64,000 nt of DNA from positions 1,107,501-1,171,500 of the forward strand of contig JAQFVV010006246.1 of the NCBI GenBank assembly GCA_028023455.1, in the 5' to 3' direction. Below the pieces are notes generated by a model. It ran no database searches. It was not told where the DNA came from and saw only the letters and a program-made list of their open reading frames with translations. A program made the position numbers and the translations under genes. The DNA is from Epiperipatus broadwayi (taxonomy: Eukaryota > Onychophora > Udeonychophora > Euonychophora > Peripatidae). Of the stretch, positions 1 through 14,289 are shown one piece after another. Every line of letters begins with the position of its first letter. Position 1 is the stretch's first letter.

Positions 1-3000
1 CTTTTTGAAAATATTACTTGCATATAGCTTTTTATAAATATATAGTGATTGATAGAATATTTAAGAAAATGACAATTTATAATAATATTTGCATAATATC
101 TATGTGAAAAACAATTTGCTATAAATTCAGAAATATTTAATAAAGATTTGTAGGTCATTTTGTAATTTTAATGTTAACATTCTTCACATTTAAGATTTAG
201 CTGATGATTTTTCCTTTCCAGTGGCACTTCATTTGAAATATAAACCTAAATAAAAATGTAGAAAAATATGATTTTGTAGTAGTTGATGATTATGAAGTAA
301 TCTTATTTATGATAGATGAAAATATGAAGATATAGATTATCCATCTGAGTAGTGTTTTCCAAATTCTTGGGGTTAAAAACTATTTTTTTACAGTTCATTT
401 TGACGGTTTAAAATCCAATATTTTTCTTTTAAATTCAACAGCATGATAATCCTGGTCATGTAATCAAAACAGTTTTCTTGACAAAAAATCATTTGTGGCT
501 ACATGTCAATAGAATAGTAAATAAGTCTACAAACTATTTAAAATAAATAATTGCCAATTTTTTAAATTTACTATTTTAAATTCATTAATAAATTTCATTT
601 CAAATTATTATTTAATAAAATTAATCATTATTTATTAAAAGAGTAAATAATGCCATTAAATAGTAATAATAACAACTTAATATTTTAAAATATCAATGAT
701 GCCACACTTCTCAATTAATAAAATGTCTTTTCTATACATTTACTTATTCTACACATGCATAAAATATATTCTAAAGGAATATACTAAATATGTATATATA
801 TATTATTTTTAATACACAAATATTAGCCAATTTTTTTTTACCAATTTATTAAAAGTTAAAAGAATGGTAATTGATTTTTGTTTTATTGAAAGAAAAATAT
901 TCTTTTTTGATTCATTTTAAGGTAAAAGCTTTTAATTTTCTTAACATAATATTTTATTTTGTGTTTATTTTATTAACTGTACAGTAAAAGTTTTAACTTG
1001 TCAAGCATATGTATTGAAATGATAAGTAAATAATAGGTAGCCAGAAAAATGAAATGGTTATAAGAGATTTTATTAAAAATTAGATGACCTGATTAAATGT
1101 TATTATCAGAAAAAACAAATTTTTATTAATATTTTTAAGCAGAGCAATTCTTAGAAACATTTTAATTAAAGAATGTTATGGAAATCTTCTATTTAATTTA
1201 ATATAAAAAGCTAGTAGAACAGGTTTTAACGGTCTTCAAATTAATCACTGCTGAAAACTCTGCAGGAAAAACTAGAAGTAAAAATGTATAGAATAATGGA
1301 AAACTACCATTCTGCTTTATTTGCTTGTTTTTGTGTGAGTGCAAGCAGTATTCTAGCATAAAGTTCATCTGACTCATTATGTATTGTTTTAAAAAGTATC
1401 TGCCCAAGCAATGTAGAAAAATGATGTCATCTTTTCATCATAGCTCTACACAGAGCTCCAAAAGAATACAGTGCTCAAGAGATATTTCTGATTTAACATA
1501 AGTTTCCCATTTATGAACTCAATTAATATTCAAATATTCTATAAACCAAAAAGCTCTTCCCACTAAAGTAATTTGAGAAGTAAATTGAAAGAAATACTCT
1601 ACAAATTAAAATATTTAAAGATATCTCTGATAAATAAATATATATATATATACAAATGAATTCTGCAATAGATAATAATCTCTAAAGAGGCTACACAACC
1701 AATTCACAAACATAGCTCTGTTTAAATTCTGGACTCTGGCAAATGAGTGATGGAGCCTATTTGGACTATCATATGAAAAATGTTGATAACTTATATCAAT
1801 ATTTATACTAATGTCTTAATAATTATGCATGTTTTTAAGTGTAGTTTAATATTTATAATTGTGTATTTTATATTACATGAAATGTGTATTTTAGATTATA
1901 TAAATATGAGTCTTATATGTGCATTATGAAATAGTAAGACAATGTTTGTGTGTATTTTTTTTAACAATGGTGAACCTGATTCTCATTAATTTATTGAAAA
2001 TTTATTGCAAAAAATTATAAATTGCTTAAATGTCACACCCACATCACCACATTACCCATACAGTAATTTTTGTTAACCTTTTTTGAATAGGTTTATTCTT
2101 ATAGGGTTTATTTCTCATGTCAAATTGTTAGGGACAAAATTTCAGATTGTGTTAAAAATATATAAACAAATAAATGTGTGGGGATACATTTTAGTAAAAG
2201 CTATTATAATATATGATGAAGTTATTTAAATAAAAGTTTTGCATAATATGGTCACCATGATAAGTTTAAGTTTTTTTTCTAAGGTCCATTTAATCAACCA
2301 CAGTAAGTATTAACAAGTTTATATTTTGGTAAATTATTTTTTGGCTACATATATGAAATTACACATCTACAAAATTAAAAAGAATTCATGTACTCACATT
2401 AATAGTCTTTGGATAGGCCCAGGGCTTATCAATTTGGGTTATTTATTTTAGTTATTGTTAATTCCAAATTATAATTGAGGGAAGAATTCCTCAGGATGTG
2501 TTCATCTCACATTTATATATGACATCCAATTGCTTGCATAACATGTGAAAACGAGTTCCACATTTGAGTCTTGTAAATTCTTAACTTTTAGACCAATCAC
2601 TTAAGATTTAATAAGAGATTTTTATTAATATTTTTTTGCTAGGCTGTAATTGCTATTCAGTACTCATTATTTAAGCAAATTAATATTTCCTGTTGTATAC
2701 CAATAGCTATATAGCTGAGATGTCTTTTTATATCCACACAAAGGTTAACCTACCATATAGACATATATATGTTGATTCTTAACCAGGTATTTCTTCTCTT
2801 GGCCTAATATGTAAGTGAAATACTAATATATATTTTTGTAACTTACTTGAAATTCCTCTTTTTGTGCCTGTCCTATTGCACATGAATGTTTAGATATATC
2901 CAGACTATGAAAATATCAGAATATTTTGATCATTCTGTGATTGGATTCATTTATGGAGTGAATTATATATATATACAGCCCAAAAATTATAATTTATCTA

Positions 3001-4210
3001 CATCATATAACCGTGAAAACATTAAATATATATATATATATGTTGAATCCTGACTTTGCTGTACTGTGCACTTAAATTGATTATGTATTAAAATATTTTT
3101 AGATAGAGCCACATTATTCATCCATGAATCATTAAAATGCATGAGACAATATAAATAATGCCCATGCCACACATGTGGTGCACCAAATATAGTTAAATTA
3201 ATGATTTTAGAAAGCATATTTGTAATTATGAAATTGTAATGTTATGTAGATAGACATAATGATTATAGTGATATTGCTCAGTTTTCAGTCATAATAATTT
3301 TACAAAATTATATGAGGCATTCTTGTATATTAAATTGGTTAATTATTCTAAAATCAAATTTCAAGTGGGTTACATTGATACATTGTACCTGCATAATGTG
3401 GGTCATATAACATACCTATAGTGTGAAATTCAATTGTATTTTGTTGTTGTTTTCTTTTGTTGTTGTCATATTAATAAAGTTGTAATATATTTATTATCTC
3501 TATATCCTGTATTATTTACTGTTATATAATGTATGTATAGCTTTTGTAGTTAAGAGTCTCACATCATTCTAACCTAACAGGATATAAAAGAAAAATTGAT
3601 GTTAACAAACCGTGTGATAGTCAGTGAAGTTTGTCCTGTTTGTGGTAATGTTTTATATATGTTGCGCACACAAAAACAATTTGGATCATCATTTCCTGTA
3701 TCTTTGTTGGATTTCACAATTTGACTGTTAGATACTCTAAAAAAAATTTTTTTTATTGCAGTTATTTTTGGAATTTAAATCACAATAAATTTTAATAAAA
3801 AAACTACACTTTTTAAATATTCAAATTTTAAAATAAGATTCCCAGGTCAGTTCAAGATTTTCATTAATAAATTTATGGGCTTTTTGACTGATATGGTGAA
3901 CATTTTAATAACTGTTACATCTTAAAGAATATTTTAAGAATATGTTTTACATTCGATATTTTCCATATATGAACACTTATACCCTCAAAAACAGTATCTG
4001 ATAAATTATTTGATGTTCTTACACATTAAGTATGTAGTTTGAATTATATCATTTATTTTTGTATATAATATATTGTATACATAATTGCTTTGCTGTTTAC
4101 TTTTTATTACATTTATTTTTCTTTTTATCTCTTTGATTAGATAAATAAGTAATTGTTAATTTTTAGAAAATTATAATTTATAATTTATTAATAGATTTAT
4201 ATAATTGTAG
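1..4210. other. AT-rich non-coding DNA, probable upstream intron of the CUB gene
   Basis: No coding exon, RNA gene or recognisable transposon was found here. The stretch is low-complexity A+T with short (TA)n runs, for example around 3028-3042. The CUB exon that begins at 4211 starts in mid-codon, so a preceding exon must exist. This stretch is therefore most simply the 3' part of an intron longer than 4.2 kb (inference). Confidence 0.5.
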
Positions 4211-4392
4211 TTTGTGGGGGAGTAATTAATGAAGATTCAGGAGTTATTCAAAGTCCCAGATATCCTCAAAACTATCCAGGACCTTTAAATTGTGTTTGGA
4301 AAATTGTTGTTCTATATGGTCACACTATTCACTTGTCCTTTGAAAATTTCGATATTTTTTCAAGTTCAGAATGTACTTCTGATTTTCTTAAG
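4211..4392 (+). CDS. CUB-domain exon of a cubilin-like multi-CUB protein (first half of a CUB domain)
   Basis: This exon encodes about 60 residues that open a CUB domain, an extracellular beta-sandwich module used for ligand or protein binding. Visible hallmarks are the opening Cys-Gly-Gly, the SPRYPQNYPGPLNCVWKI block with its second Cys and Trp, the hydrophobic core around IHLSFENFDI, and an SECTSDFLK stretch with the next Cys. The exon is bounded by a pyrimidine-rich acceptor ending in AG at 4209-4210 and a strong GTAAGC donor at 4393. Its 5' boundary cuts a codon after the first base, and it ends on a complete codon. The exon at 43453 starts on a complete codon and supplies the missing second half of the same domain, so the two are consecutive exons of one gene. 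Multi-CUB arrays of this type are known from cubilin and related endocytic or developmental proteins. Which family member this is cannot be told from two exons. Confidence 0.88.
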
Positions 4393-4716
4393 GTAAGCAA
4401 AATGTTATTTTATTTATTTTAATACAAAATTTTTATTTATAGTTTAAAACTTAAGTTTATGTATATATTAAATTTGCAATCCTAACATTGTACAATTTGC
4501 CACAATTCTAGAGTGATTGATTTACAGTTAAAGATTACTGAAATAAAACACAGTCATACACTTCTAGTGCTGCTTGAACATTACTACTAATGACTCACTT
4601 CTAATTTTGTAAAGGTTTGAAACATTATTATATAGATTAGATAATTATTAACAATATTATAATAGACAGAAAATTAATGGAAAATAATTACACAATTCTT
4701 AAATGCATTTCAAAAC

Positions 4717-6054
4717 AATGTAATAATTTTTTGAAAGTGTTTTTATATTAACTTGTTCTATCTATGTTTCTGTCAGTATGTCCACACTTTGTCTATATGT
4801 TCACACTTTTGAATTTTTAACAAAAAAAAAAATCAGCCCTGTTTAAAACTCAAACTCATATTGTTACACTTCCCAAGAAAACTCTTTAGCAATTGAGCTA
4901 ACAAAAATATTACATTTGTAGAATAAAATTTTATTAATATAATATTGATTCAATTCATACTTACTTAATTAAATTAATTAAATAAAAATATATCTGATGA
5001 TAAAATTTTGTTAATATCAATTTACTTACTTAATTAAATTAATTAAAAAACAAGTATAATATTAATATTTTTATGTAGTAAATGATCACATGACATCTTA
5101 AATTTAGAATTGATTTGTTAGAGTGTATTTTTTTATTTTTTTATTTTATTAAATTATCGATCAGATGTTTTCATAGGTTTAACTATTTTTTTTTTAAATA
5201 ATGTGTAAATATAACTAAAAAGTAAAAAAATAATATGTAAAAATATTTTTTTTAAATAATGCTTTTATGTAAATAGCCAACTAAATATCAAAGATCTTTT
5301 GTGGGAATATTGTTATTTCATAAAAGCATTTGAGATCTTTTTGATTTTTATGATTTATGTGAACCTCAAATGCTTTTATGATGTGACAATATTTCTGAAA
5401 TTCTCAGTTGTTTTATAATAGGTTTAGATTCTTAAGATCACCAATATTTTCCAAAAATGGCAAATTATTGCTATTTTGTACTTTTTAATTGGCTCTTTAC
5501 ATAAAAGTATTATTTTAAAAAAATTTTTTTCATATTCTTTTTTTTAACTTTTTAATTATATTTACTTAATTTTTTAAAAATTGGTTAAAATTGCAAAAAA
5601 ATCTGACAAAAATTATAATTTGCTAATAAGACATGAAAAGAAAAAATATGCCCTCTAACAAACAAATTTTAAATTTAATTATCATGTGATCATCTTCAAT
5701 ATAAAAGTATTTATGTAATGGATTTTCATTATTGTAATAAATTAATATTAACAAAAATTTATTTATTCTATAAAAATAATCTTTTCGTCAAGCACATTTT
5801 TTATTTTAATTAATTTAATTAATTAAGTATGAGTTAAATCACTCTTATGTTAACAAAATTTTAATCTACAAATGGAATATTTCTGTTGGTTCAGTTGCTA
5901 AATGTTTTCTTTGAAAGCAGAAGGATATGAGTGTAAGTTCTAAACAGGGACAAATTTTTTTCATTGTTAACATTTCAAAAATATGGACATGCCAACAGGA
6001 ATGCAGACAGGACATGTTAATATAAAAGCATATAAAAAAGAAAATTATTAGATT
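4717..6054. repeat. 1.3-kb foldback (inverted-repeat) element
   Basis: The segment 4717-5340 is an imperfect inverted copy of 5360-6054. Matching landmarks are CAATGTAATAATTTT at the left end against the complement of AAAATTATTAGATTG at the right, GTCCACA (near 4780) against TGGACAT (near 5984), CCCTGTTTAAAACT (4837) against TTCTAAACAGGG (5938), TGATCACATGACAT (5083) against ATCATGTGATCATC (5681), and CATAAAAGCATTTGAG (about 5320) against CTCAAATGCTTTTATG (about 5367), which flank a short central loop. No ORF is present, and no clear target duplication could be recognised. It is a non-autonomous foldback or large MITE-like element of unknown superfamily. Confidence 0.75.
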
Positions 6055-6460
6055 GAACTGATAAAATCTATATAAGAAAAGTAATTAGCAACAAGAAAAT
6101 TAACAGCAGTTAAATACAAAGTGAATTCAAATTTATAAACAAACAAAACCTCTTAATTATTAAATAATGGAAAAATAAATAAAAGATTTTGAAATATATC
6201 ATGTAGTAAAATAACTGTTTAAAAGAGAAATTGAAAAAAAAAAGATAATTAATCATTGGTTTTGATTATTCACAATACAAACTAATAATTGCATATAAAC
6301 TGAATATATGATAGGGTAGTGTTATATTTTATCTGCAATGAAAAAGACAAATCTAAAAAATAAATCCTTATGGCTAACAACACCAGCTGCAGAATAGTCA
6401 GACAATAAGCTAATTGATTATCTATCAGAAAAAAAGGTCAACAAATTAGATATGGTCTTG

Positions 6461-6717
6461 TTGTATTTTTATATTGGACTATTTTCATAATCTAATATGT
6501 GTATTGAATTCATTTAACTTTATTTAAATATTCCAAATATTCCAAATACATTCAACTGTTAATAATAGCAAATCAAACAGATTAGTATATATAATAACCT
6601 GTTTGATGTGCTATTACTAACAGAATGTATTTGGAATATTTAAATAAAGTTAATTTTTTCTAAAGACATTCAATACACATATTAGATGATAGGAATAGTT
6701 CAATATAAAAATACAAT
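6461..6717. repeat. Hairpin (MITE-like inverted repeat) flanked by 13-bp direct repeats
   Basis: Left-arm blocks TTGTATTTTTATATTG, CTAATATGTGTATTG and AACTTTATTTAAATATTCC recur as reverse complements at the right end. An inner block around CAAATACATTC pairs with GAATGTATTTG, so almost the whole 257 bp can fold back on itself. A direct repeat TAGATATGGTCTT lies just outside both ends (6447-6459 and 6752-6764). It may be a relic target duplication, but the right copy sits about 34 bp beyond the arm. No coding content. Confidence 0.7.
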
Positions 6718-6764
6718 TAGAACACTATCATCCCAAATCTTCAGGAAACACTAGATATGGTCTT

Positions 6765-9700
6765 TTTACATAAATTTGATTATAATATTTAACACACATG
6801 AATATATATATAAGCTTTTAAATGTAAATAAGAGTATAAAATCACAAATAATTACTTATAATTTACAAAAGTGCAATGATAATTTTGTTATGAATAAAAT
6901 TATGCTACAAATATAGTAATTAACTAGCAGACATATGTAATTTCAAATTGTCAAAAAATGTTTACATTAATATTTGTATACTTTATCCCAGCATTTGAAG
7001 TCAAAATTTCAACTGATGAAATGTACTTAAAATATGAAATACTCAATTCCTTGTTATGCCAAAAACTTTTCAAGTAATAATTTACTCTAGAGTGGTCTTT
7101 ACAAAATTTTCCTGAATCTGCATTAATATGTCAAAAGGTGGACTTCTTTCCAGAACACGTTTTTGATGCTTACTTGACATTTACTTTACTTTCCAATCAA
7201 AAATGGAACAAACTTCCCTCATTAATTAATTATTTTTTCTATTTATACTAGTGTGCAATAATAAAATGTTAATCTAGATTGACCAATGACAGTTGAAGAG
7301 GCACATTAAGGATAAAATTCTACACATTTATCTCTTGAATTTTGTACGGTTTTTAATTTTATACAATATATATATATATATAATTTCTAATTAAAATCTA
7401 CATCTGCAGTTTTACAATTCTATTAGTTTTTGTATGCATACCACATATATAATAATAACATGTAAATATATATGTATAAGGAATAATACATATATATATA
7501 TATATATATATTGAACCATTCTCCTCCGAACAACAAATAAAAAAAACTAACTACTACTTCTATTTACCGTTTACTACCCTCAAGTCTCTTAACGATATAA
7601 AACTTACAATTTAAAATTTACTACTTAAACTTACGGGAATCAACAAACACCAAGCATTGACAAATAAAATATTAACTAATATTTTATGATATTTTGTCCT
7701 CCTAAATTCCCCTTTCAGAAAGTGGTTGGTTTTCAGGTAAAGTGTCAACTATCATCAATAGCGAACTATCAATAACATTCAACACTCAACTACCTAATAT
7801 ACACCGATCAAATAAACACTTTATTTTTTATTTTTAAAAGAAGAAAGAAAATCTTTTAGGCATCAGCTAATTACATTAGAATTAGCATGTTTATCTGATC
7901 AGCATAATTCGGTACCTGAAAATCCCTGCTAGCTCAACCGATTCCAACCACCCACTAATAGACAAAACAAAAGATATGTCTTAAATGCTGCCTCTTCTAA
8001 GCTACTACTATTTTTTTAAAAAACTAAAATAATTTTCCCTGAACCATCCAAATTAATACTTCAATCCTTTAAAACCAATAATAACAACATTATACTGAAT
8101 GCTAAACATTTATAGATTTAACTTAGTGAATCTTTTCTGAAATACTATTATTAATGATTAGATTTTTTCCCTCCTACTTTTATTAAGAAAATAAATATTA
8201 ATACTTACTCGCATGTATCAGAAATAAACATAAATATTTTAAGAATGATACTTTAAGTGTTTTTTATTTATTTTAAAATAAATTAATCGTTTTATCTTAT
8301 AATGAGACACACACACACTTCTTTTTTTAAAGATTAAAATAAGTATTTTAATATATTACTTTAGCAAATAAATTATACATGTTACATCCTATTTTATTTT
8401 GTCTTTTTTTTTAAGTCTTAAAAAAATCAAATCACACATATGTGCATGCCAAAAATATTATTTAATAGAAGCTGCTTTTACTTATTTTATTATTGCAAAT
8501 ATTATTTTTTGAAGTTTAAAGTTTATTCTTTTTTTAAGTTTAATTCAAAAATAGTTCAAAGTTCTTTTAATAAAGTCTTTTTTTTTATTTTAAGAAAAAA
8601 TCGGGAATATTAAGATATCAAAGTCACATAATTACCTAGGATTTTAAAATATAGTAGAAACAGCATAATGGAATTATTTTTTAATTCATCGACGACTGGT
8701 AAAATGATTCCTCCATACATCCTGTTACTTGTATGATTTTCATGGCTGGTTTGGTGTTCCCACACTCCGCTGTCTGTTTAGTCTATTTCAATATGATTAC
8801 TTTCTGAACTAGGCACAGGTCTTAAATGCATAGATAGCAGATTCGGTCAACTGCAAACATGTTGTTTTTAACAATGCAACATTTCTGGAAATATTACTTC
8901 AAGAAATATTTTATTAAATGAAAAAGTCAGACCAAGAATGAACAAAAGTTGTGCTATTTATACTGTTTCAAACCATGGAAAACTTTATTTAGCAGCAGCA
9001 TTCGTCTCATGAAATAAAATCAGCTTCTGCATCTACTTTTTATTAAAAAATACATACACACATGCACATATATTTATTTATTTTATTATAAGATAAAATG
9101 AAATTTCTTTATTATTTATTAAAAATTCATTTGAAGAATATTAAATCATTTTTATTTATTACAAGACTTTTTTTTTCTTTTAAACAAAAAAAAAGAATCT
9201 TATTATTTTAAACAGCTTATTATTTTAAACAGCATTTACAGTTTATTTTTTTAATACAAATTCCCCCTCCCCCCTGCTCTTTTGTTTTTGCATTTTATTT
9301 TTTTAATATTAAATTTTTATATTTTAAAAACATGGGATTCATACAATTAATTTAATATCAATGTACTTTGGTACAATATATATATATACACACACATTAA
9401 TTCTAATACACATACAAATAATTTATTATATTCATGCACATATACATTTAATGATATACAAAAATGTGTACATACTTTGCAAAAGGTCTGGCAGAATAAA
9501 GAACAAAATAAGATTATATATCAATAACAGAAGGTAGTGGAAGCAGCAAATATAAAACCTGAAAAGAATGTAGTGAGAATACAAGAGAAAATTGGTGGCT
9601 TGGAATTCAGCTTAAAAATGTCAATCTGTAGAAAAACAATTCACATAAGAAGTTACACACTGATCACAGAGAACTTCAAAAAGAGAAGTACATAACATTA

Positions 9701-10550
9701 TATCTGAAGAAGGTAATATAAGGGTTAACTAATCTCATTGATACATACATAATATATTTAGTATTGTAAACCACTTTTTAAAAATCAGAATATTTTTAGG
9801 CAATGTGGGTGAAACAGTGACTGTTTATATAAATAACAGAAAATATTTTAGCACAAAACCAATACTAGAGGAAATAGAACTCATAATAGCTTGTAGTCAT
9901 CTGCATAGTGCATTTCAATGTTGGAGTCTTTATACTTATTTGACATATTTACAATCTAAAAATTACCTGTTTCACAAACTCTGGCTAGGTTATCACACCT
10001 AATGGATTACTTATTTCAGTTGTAAAATAATAATAATAGAAGAATAATATCCATAATAATGGTGTATTAAATGGGCAGTGAGATTTATAGAGGTAAATAC
10101 CACAAATATAAATCGAATTTTTTTTTATTATAGATACATAGAAGAACTTCACTTGATATAAACTCTTTGAGACCAGACTGGATTACTGATGCATTAAAGA
10201 GATGGCACATCTGTCAAAGAATGTTAAGAGTTATGATTGATATAAATTGCTTTTAGTGAAACATGTCTCCCAGAGGAAGGAAGTTTATTAGAACAAATGG
10301 ATGAATACAGGTTTTTGGAAAGGCAGGTCAATCAATGAAGGAGTGTGCATGATGAATGATTTGCTGTTTATCTAATTTTGTAACTTTGGTTATCGGAATT
10401 CTTCATTAAATCAATGAAAAGTATATTGGCTTTTTTTATAATTATGGTAGAGCTCATTTCAAGGAATTCAGACAAGGAAAGCTTTTTTTTTTTTAAAAAA
10501 AAAATATTGAAAAATTTAATCTGAAATGCGATACATTAAATCGTATTTAA
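6765..10550. other. AT-rich intronic DNA with (TA)n and (CA)n runs, nothing coding recognised
   Basis: There are simple repeats near 7366-7382, 7491-7511 and 8307-8317 and many T-runs. A less AT-rich patch at 8690-8880 and one at 9480-10350 have no convincing reading frame. A short plus-strand stretch near 10259-10310 reads SETCLPEEGSLLEQMDEYRF, faintly like the start of a LINE endonuclease, but it is too short and broken to call. Confidence 0.4.
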
Positions 10551-10559
10551 GAAAAGGAA

Positions 10560-12664
10560 AAGTTCCATGATAAAACATCCTACTCTGCACAATGTAAAAG
10601 GACTAAAAGGTTCATAGGATCCAAGGAAAGGGTCCAGACTTTGATATCTTGGGGATTGGTGACTATGCTTGCATGGCTCAAAATGTATAAAGATAACACC
10701 AAAGTTTTTGTTAATGAAGAAAAAACCACAGAATTATATAGGTAAATCAGACCCTACAGCATGAATTCCAAGTTCATAATGTCCATGGTCTGAGGGATGG
10801 GATTAAGGGGAGAGGTAAAAAACAATCAATCTCTAAGGCATGCATGCTAGCCAGTTTGCCACTGTTTCCAGAATAGAAGATTTATAGAATTAAAACCCCA
10901 GATATACATTTCTGTTATTCTCAGCTTCATTCATCATTAATTCAACAGAAACATTACAACCTGTTTTCATTGAACAGCTGGTGAAAATTTTATGGATAAA
11001 GGAATGAGTCTTTAATGGATTAGCATTCGCAAACTAAAGCAATTACTGATCCTGCTAGGAGAATGGATACTGACTTTTTTCTTTGATGCTCTGGATTGCA
11101 AGCCATCAATGGAAGACATTCTAGCAATTCCTGCTCTAGAGGCTATAAGATTGTCAGTGGCTATAAGATAATCAGAGGCTTTCCCTCTTCAGGTCATGGA
11201 TGACAAACCACTCAGATGTTAGTTTAGCATTTGTTACTTTAGAGTTTATATTATCATTATTGGAATCAGGGAATAAAATCAGCTTACTAGGATCTTTATT
11301 GGACAAATCATGATTGGATTCCTGATCATCTGCCTTAGGATTGGGATTATGTCTTTTTTGGTAGGTGGGGAACAGGGGTTTCATTGTCTGAAGAGCTAAT
11401 ACTGTGGCCATTTTGTTTGTTGGGGCACTTTTTGCCCATTTTGATTTGGGGTTTTTGTTTAGTTTCTTCACCTTTTTTCATAGATTGAGGCATATGAAAA
11501 GCCTCTTCCATAGTGGAAAACACTGAATCAGTGGACTCATTTAAAGCACTCACTGAGTGAGCAGGAGATAACAAAGGGGTAGGTATATTATCTTTGATGG
11601 GAGTCAGTTGAGGATAGCCATATTTGTGGACAGTACCTTCAAATCTGAGTCACTGTGATGTACTCTGAGTTTGATTCTTTTACAGTTATAACAGATCCTG
11701 GACAGGCAATCATTCATCAAGTGACTCTCCTGCTGACAAAAGAAACATTGTGGAGGAACACCATAAGAGGGGAAGTCTCTTCATGATAGAGAGTAGGAAT
11801 GTCAACGGCATTTGATTCTTTATTCAAGGTGAATTCAAAGGAGGCAGTGTTAGTATATACTGGAAGATCTTCTTTCTTGATTGTTAGGTACCTAAAATTT
11901 GAGACTTTACCCTAAGACCTAAATAATTGTTGCAAATCATTTTCTTTAAACCTAATGTAATAGTTCTTGATCATGCCTGATAAGATTGTGGGATGCTTCA
12001 TGTTAATGTGACAAATAATTTTGCCATCAAGGCATTTGAAAATTTTTTGAGCAGGGTTGTTAAATTCTATTATTATATAATGATTGTTAGGATGTTGCAA
12101 AATTTTGTGTATCAGCCTCCATAATTTTTTTTGTTAACTCATTATAAAGTTTATTAATTGGGAAATTATATAAATCACATGAAGATTTTGTAGCCAAGGT
12201 TGAAGAATTTTCGTAGTAAAAGTTAATGAATGATTTATGTAGTTGAGAAGGAATGGTGTTATTAAATGTAATTGTTATCAAATCAAGGTCCTTTTGCTCG
12301 AAAGTTACAGCAAGATTCTCTTCTATTTCTTCATCAATTAAATTGAAAAGCCTTTGTGATTTTTTGAAGTTTCCCTTGCTATAAAATTAGGCTCACTCAA
12401 GCCTACCTGTATAATGTTAGCATAAGAAGGTTTGTTATTAATTAGTATCTTAGGTTGATTTTTAGAAGGGAACACATTTACATTGGAGGTCATTATGTTA
12501 GTTTTTCCATTTTTATCAAATTTACTGTTAGTATTATTTGATGCAGCAGAATTATGAGGAAAATTAAAAATAAATTTATTGTTACTATTTCCCAAGCTTA
12601 GGAAATCCAGATTTTCAATGATCTCTCTAGAGACTTCATTCTGTTTCTTATAGTCTTGAACCAT
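10560..12664 (-). pseudogene. Decayed LINE ORF1 (zinc-knuckle nucleic-acid-binding protein), possible ORF2 start
   Basis: Read on the minus strand, several overlapping broken frames (starting at 12664, 12281, 12100, 11574 and 11471) form one gag-like ORF1. An N-terminal block with KPSYANII (typical of retroelement ORF1 proteins) is followed by a linker with INMKHPTI and IKNYYIRF, then a zinc knuckle at about 11700-11760 with the pattern CFFCQQESHLMNDC (CX2CX4HX4C), and a second CYNC that begins another knuckle. A basic Lys/Asn-rich tail (11172-11570) follows. In LINEs this protein binds the element RNA. Frameshifts near 12290, 12090, 11900 and 11570 make it non-functional. Further on (10560-10900, minus), an open stretch with FGVIFIHFEPCKHS could be the beginning of an ORF2 endonuclease; this is weak. 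No reverse transcriptase follows, so the element is truncated or its rest is unrecognisable. Confidence 0.62.
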
Positions 12665-13827
12665 TTAAAGATTGAATTTATCTTTTTGGTATTTTTATTG
12701 TAAATTTTAATACAAATAATAATATTTGTCAACAGTTATTGAAAATAATGGTATAGGGCTATAAATTCAATAGTTTATTCCTATTGAATTTATGCACAAC
12801 ACATGAATTGACTATCATAAATACTATATTTAGATTAAAAAAACTGATACAAAAGAAAGGTAGATGCATTGACAACCAAAACAATAGCATTTCATAAATA
12901 ACATTATAGTTATGAGTCACATATATGAAGCTACAGTCTGACTTTTTTAGTTCACATGCCAGCAGTAACAAATGGTGGAGCAAGAGGCTATGGGAATAAA
13001 TGAAAATTACTATATACATAACTAAACACTCACATCTATGGCTAATTAGATGATGTATATTCATATTCTAATGACATAAACTAAATGAGTGAGATATGGG
13101 GGGAAGTGCAGAAGATTTGAAAAAGATGCTACACAAAATTATAATTTAACATAATGTAATTAAACAAATTCCTTTAACAAAGATCATTATTAACAAGTGC
13201 AAAGATTTGATCCACAGGTATTTACAATAATGATGAGTGAGTAGATGCAGGATCTCATTGTTATATATTTAGAATTGGTTTATTAAACCATTATAAAATG
13301 AATTTATTAACAATTTTAATATCTTTCATGTACAATCAATCATGCCTTATTTATACTACACCCTTTCTAGAGGTTTGCTAGGATTAAATATGCAAAAGTA
13401 ATCAATAATGATTATATATATTTCAATACATATTGAGCATTAAATGTGCTCACTATATAGATTATTTTATACACAACTACATTACAGATTCAGATCAATG
13501 CTGAACTATTCTTAACATTATGGAGGGATAAACTAGAGCTTTGTACTATGACTTCAGATACTATGGTGTTACATATATTACTAGAGATGTGCATCTCGAA
13601 TGTGTAATTAATAAGGGGATTCAATACCAAGTACTTGGTTCCTGTAGACCATATAACTTACAGTGAATGAATTGAATGTATGGTTCAGTGATTGGAGCAG
13701 CTTATAAATCAATCTGGACTCTCATATTCCAGTTCTAGAGAAGAGCTGTCCAAACTAAGTATATGGAATGGACATTAAATTCAGAAGCCCATTCATATAA
13801 AAAACATACAGCAAGGTGTAATTGCAC
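12665..13827. other. Non-coding intronic stretch
   Basis: AT-rich with no supported gene. A 101-codon open frame on the minus strand (12759-13064) has hydrophobic low-complexity content and no recognisable domain; I treat it as chance. Confidence 0.4.
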
Positions 13828-14289
13828 ATATTGAAGCAGTCGGATCTGAGTTCGATCCTAGCTTCATGTTATTTACCCTAATACTAACCTTAAATTTCTG
13901 ATGCAATGGGGCTTTATACGTTCAATCCACGCTAATTTCCATAATGAATAACTTGTTTCAAATACGTAGTAAAATTAATTAGTTTAGTTTAAATTTGATC
14001 AATTCTCTAAATAAATTCATGATAAAATATTCATGAATTTATATATATTAAATTGCGTGGATTGTGCGTATATATATTTGTAAATATTAAATATATATAA
14101 TTGTTCGAAAGTTTCATTGCGTCGGGAATACTTGTTTTTTTTTTTCACCTTTAAATAATTTGTAAAGTTTTGTGATTAAAAGCTACATTCTTTCGATAAG
14201 CTCTCAAATTCTCAAAAACAACAGTAAAGTTTTATTAATTGGAAAAAGATAAGGATTCATTTTCTAATTAAAATCATTTCAGATTTTAA

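Noticed and set aside
9805-10002. 65-codon frame with LFHKLWLGYHT resembling a pol motif
   Set aside because: The resemblance is a few residues long and nothing before or after continues it.
13849-13859. tRNA B-box-like GAGTTCGATCC, suggesting a tRNA-derived SINE
   Set aside because: The sequence is part of the terminal hairpin of the TG...CA element. The other two copies have unrelated bases here, and no A-box or cloverleaf fits.
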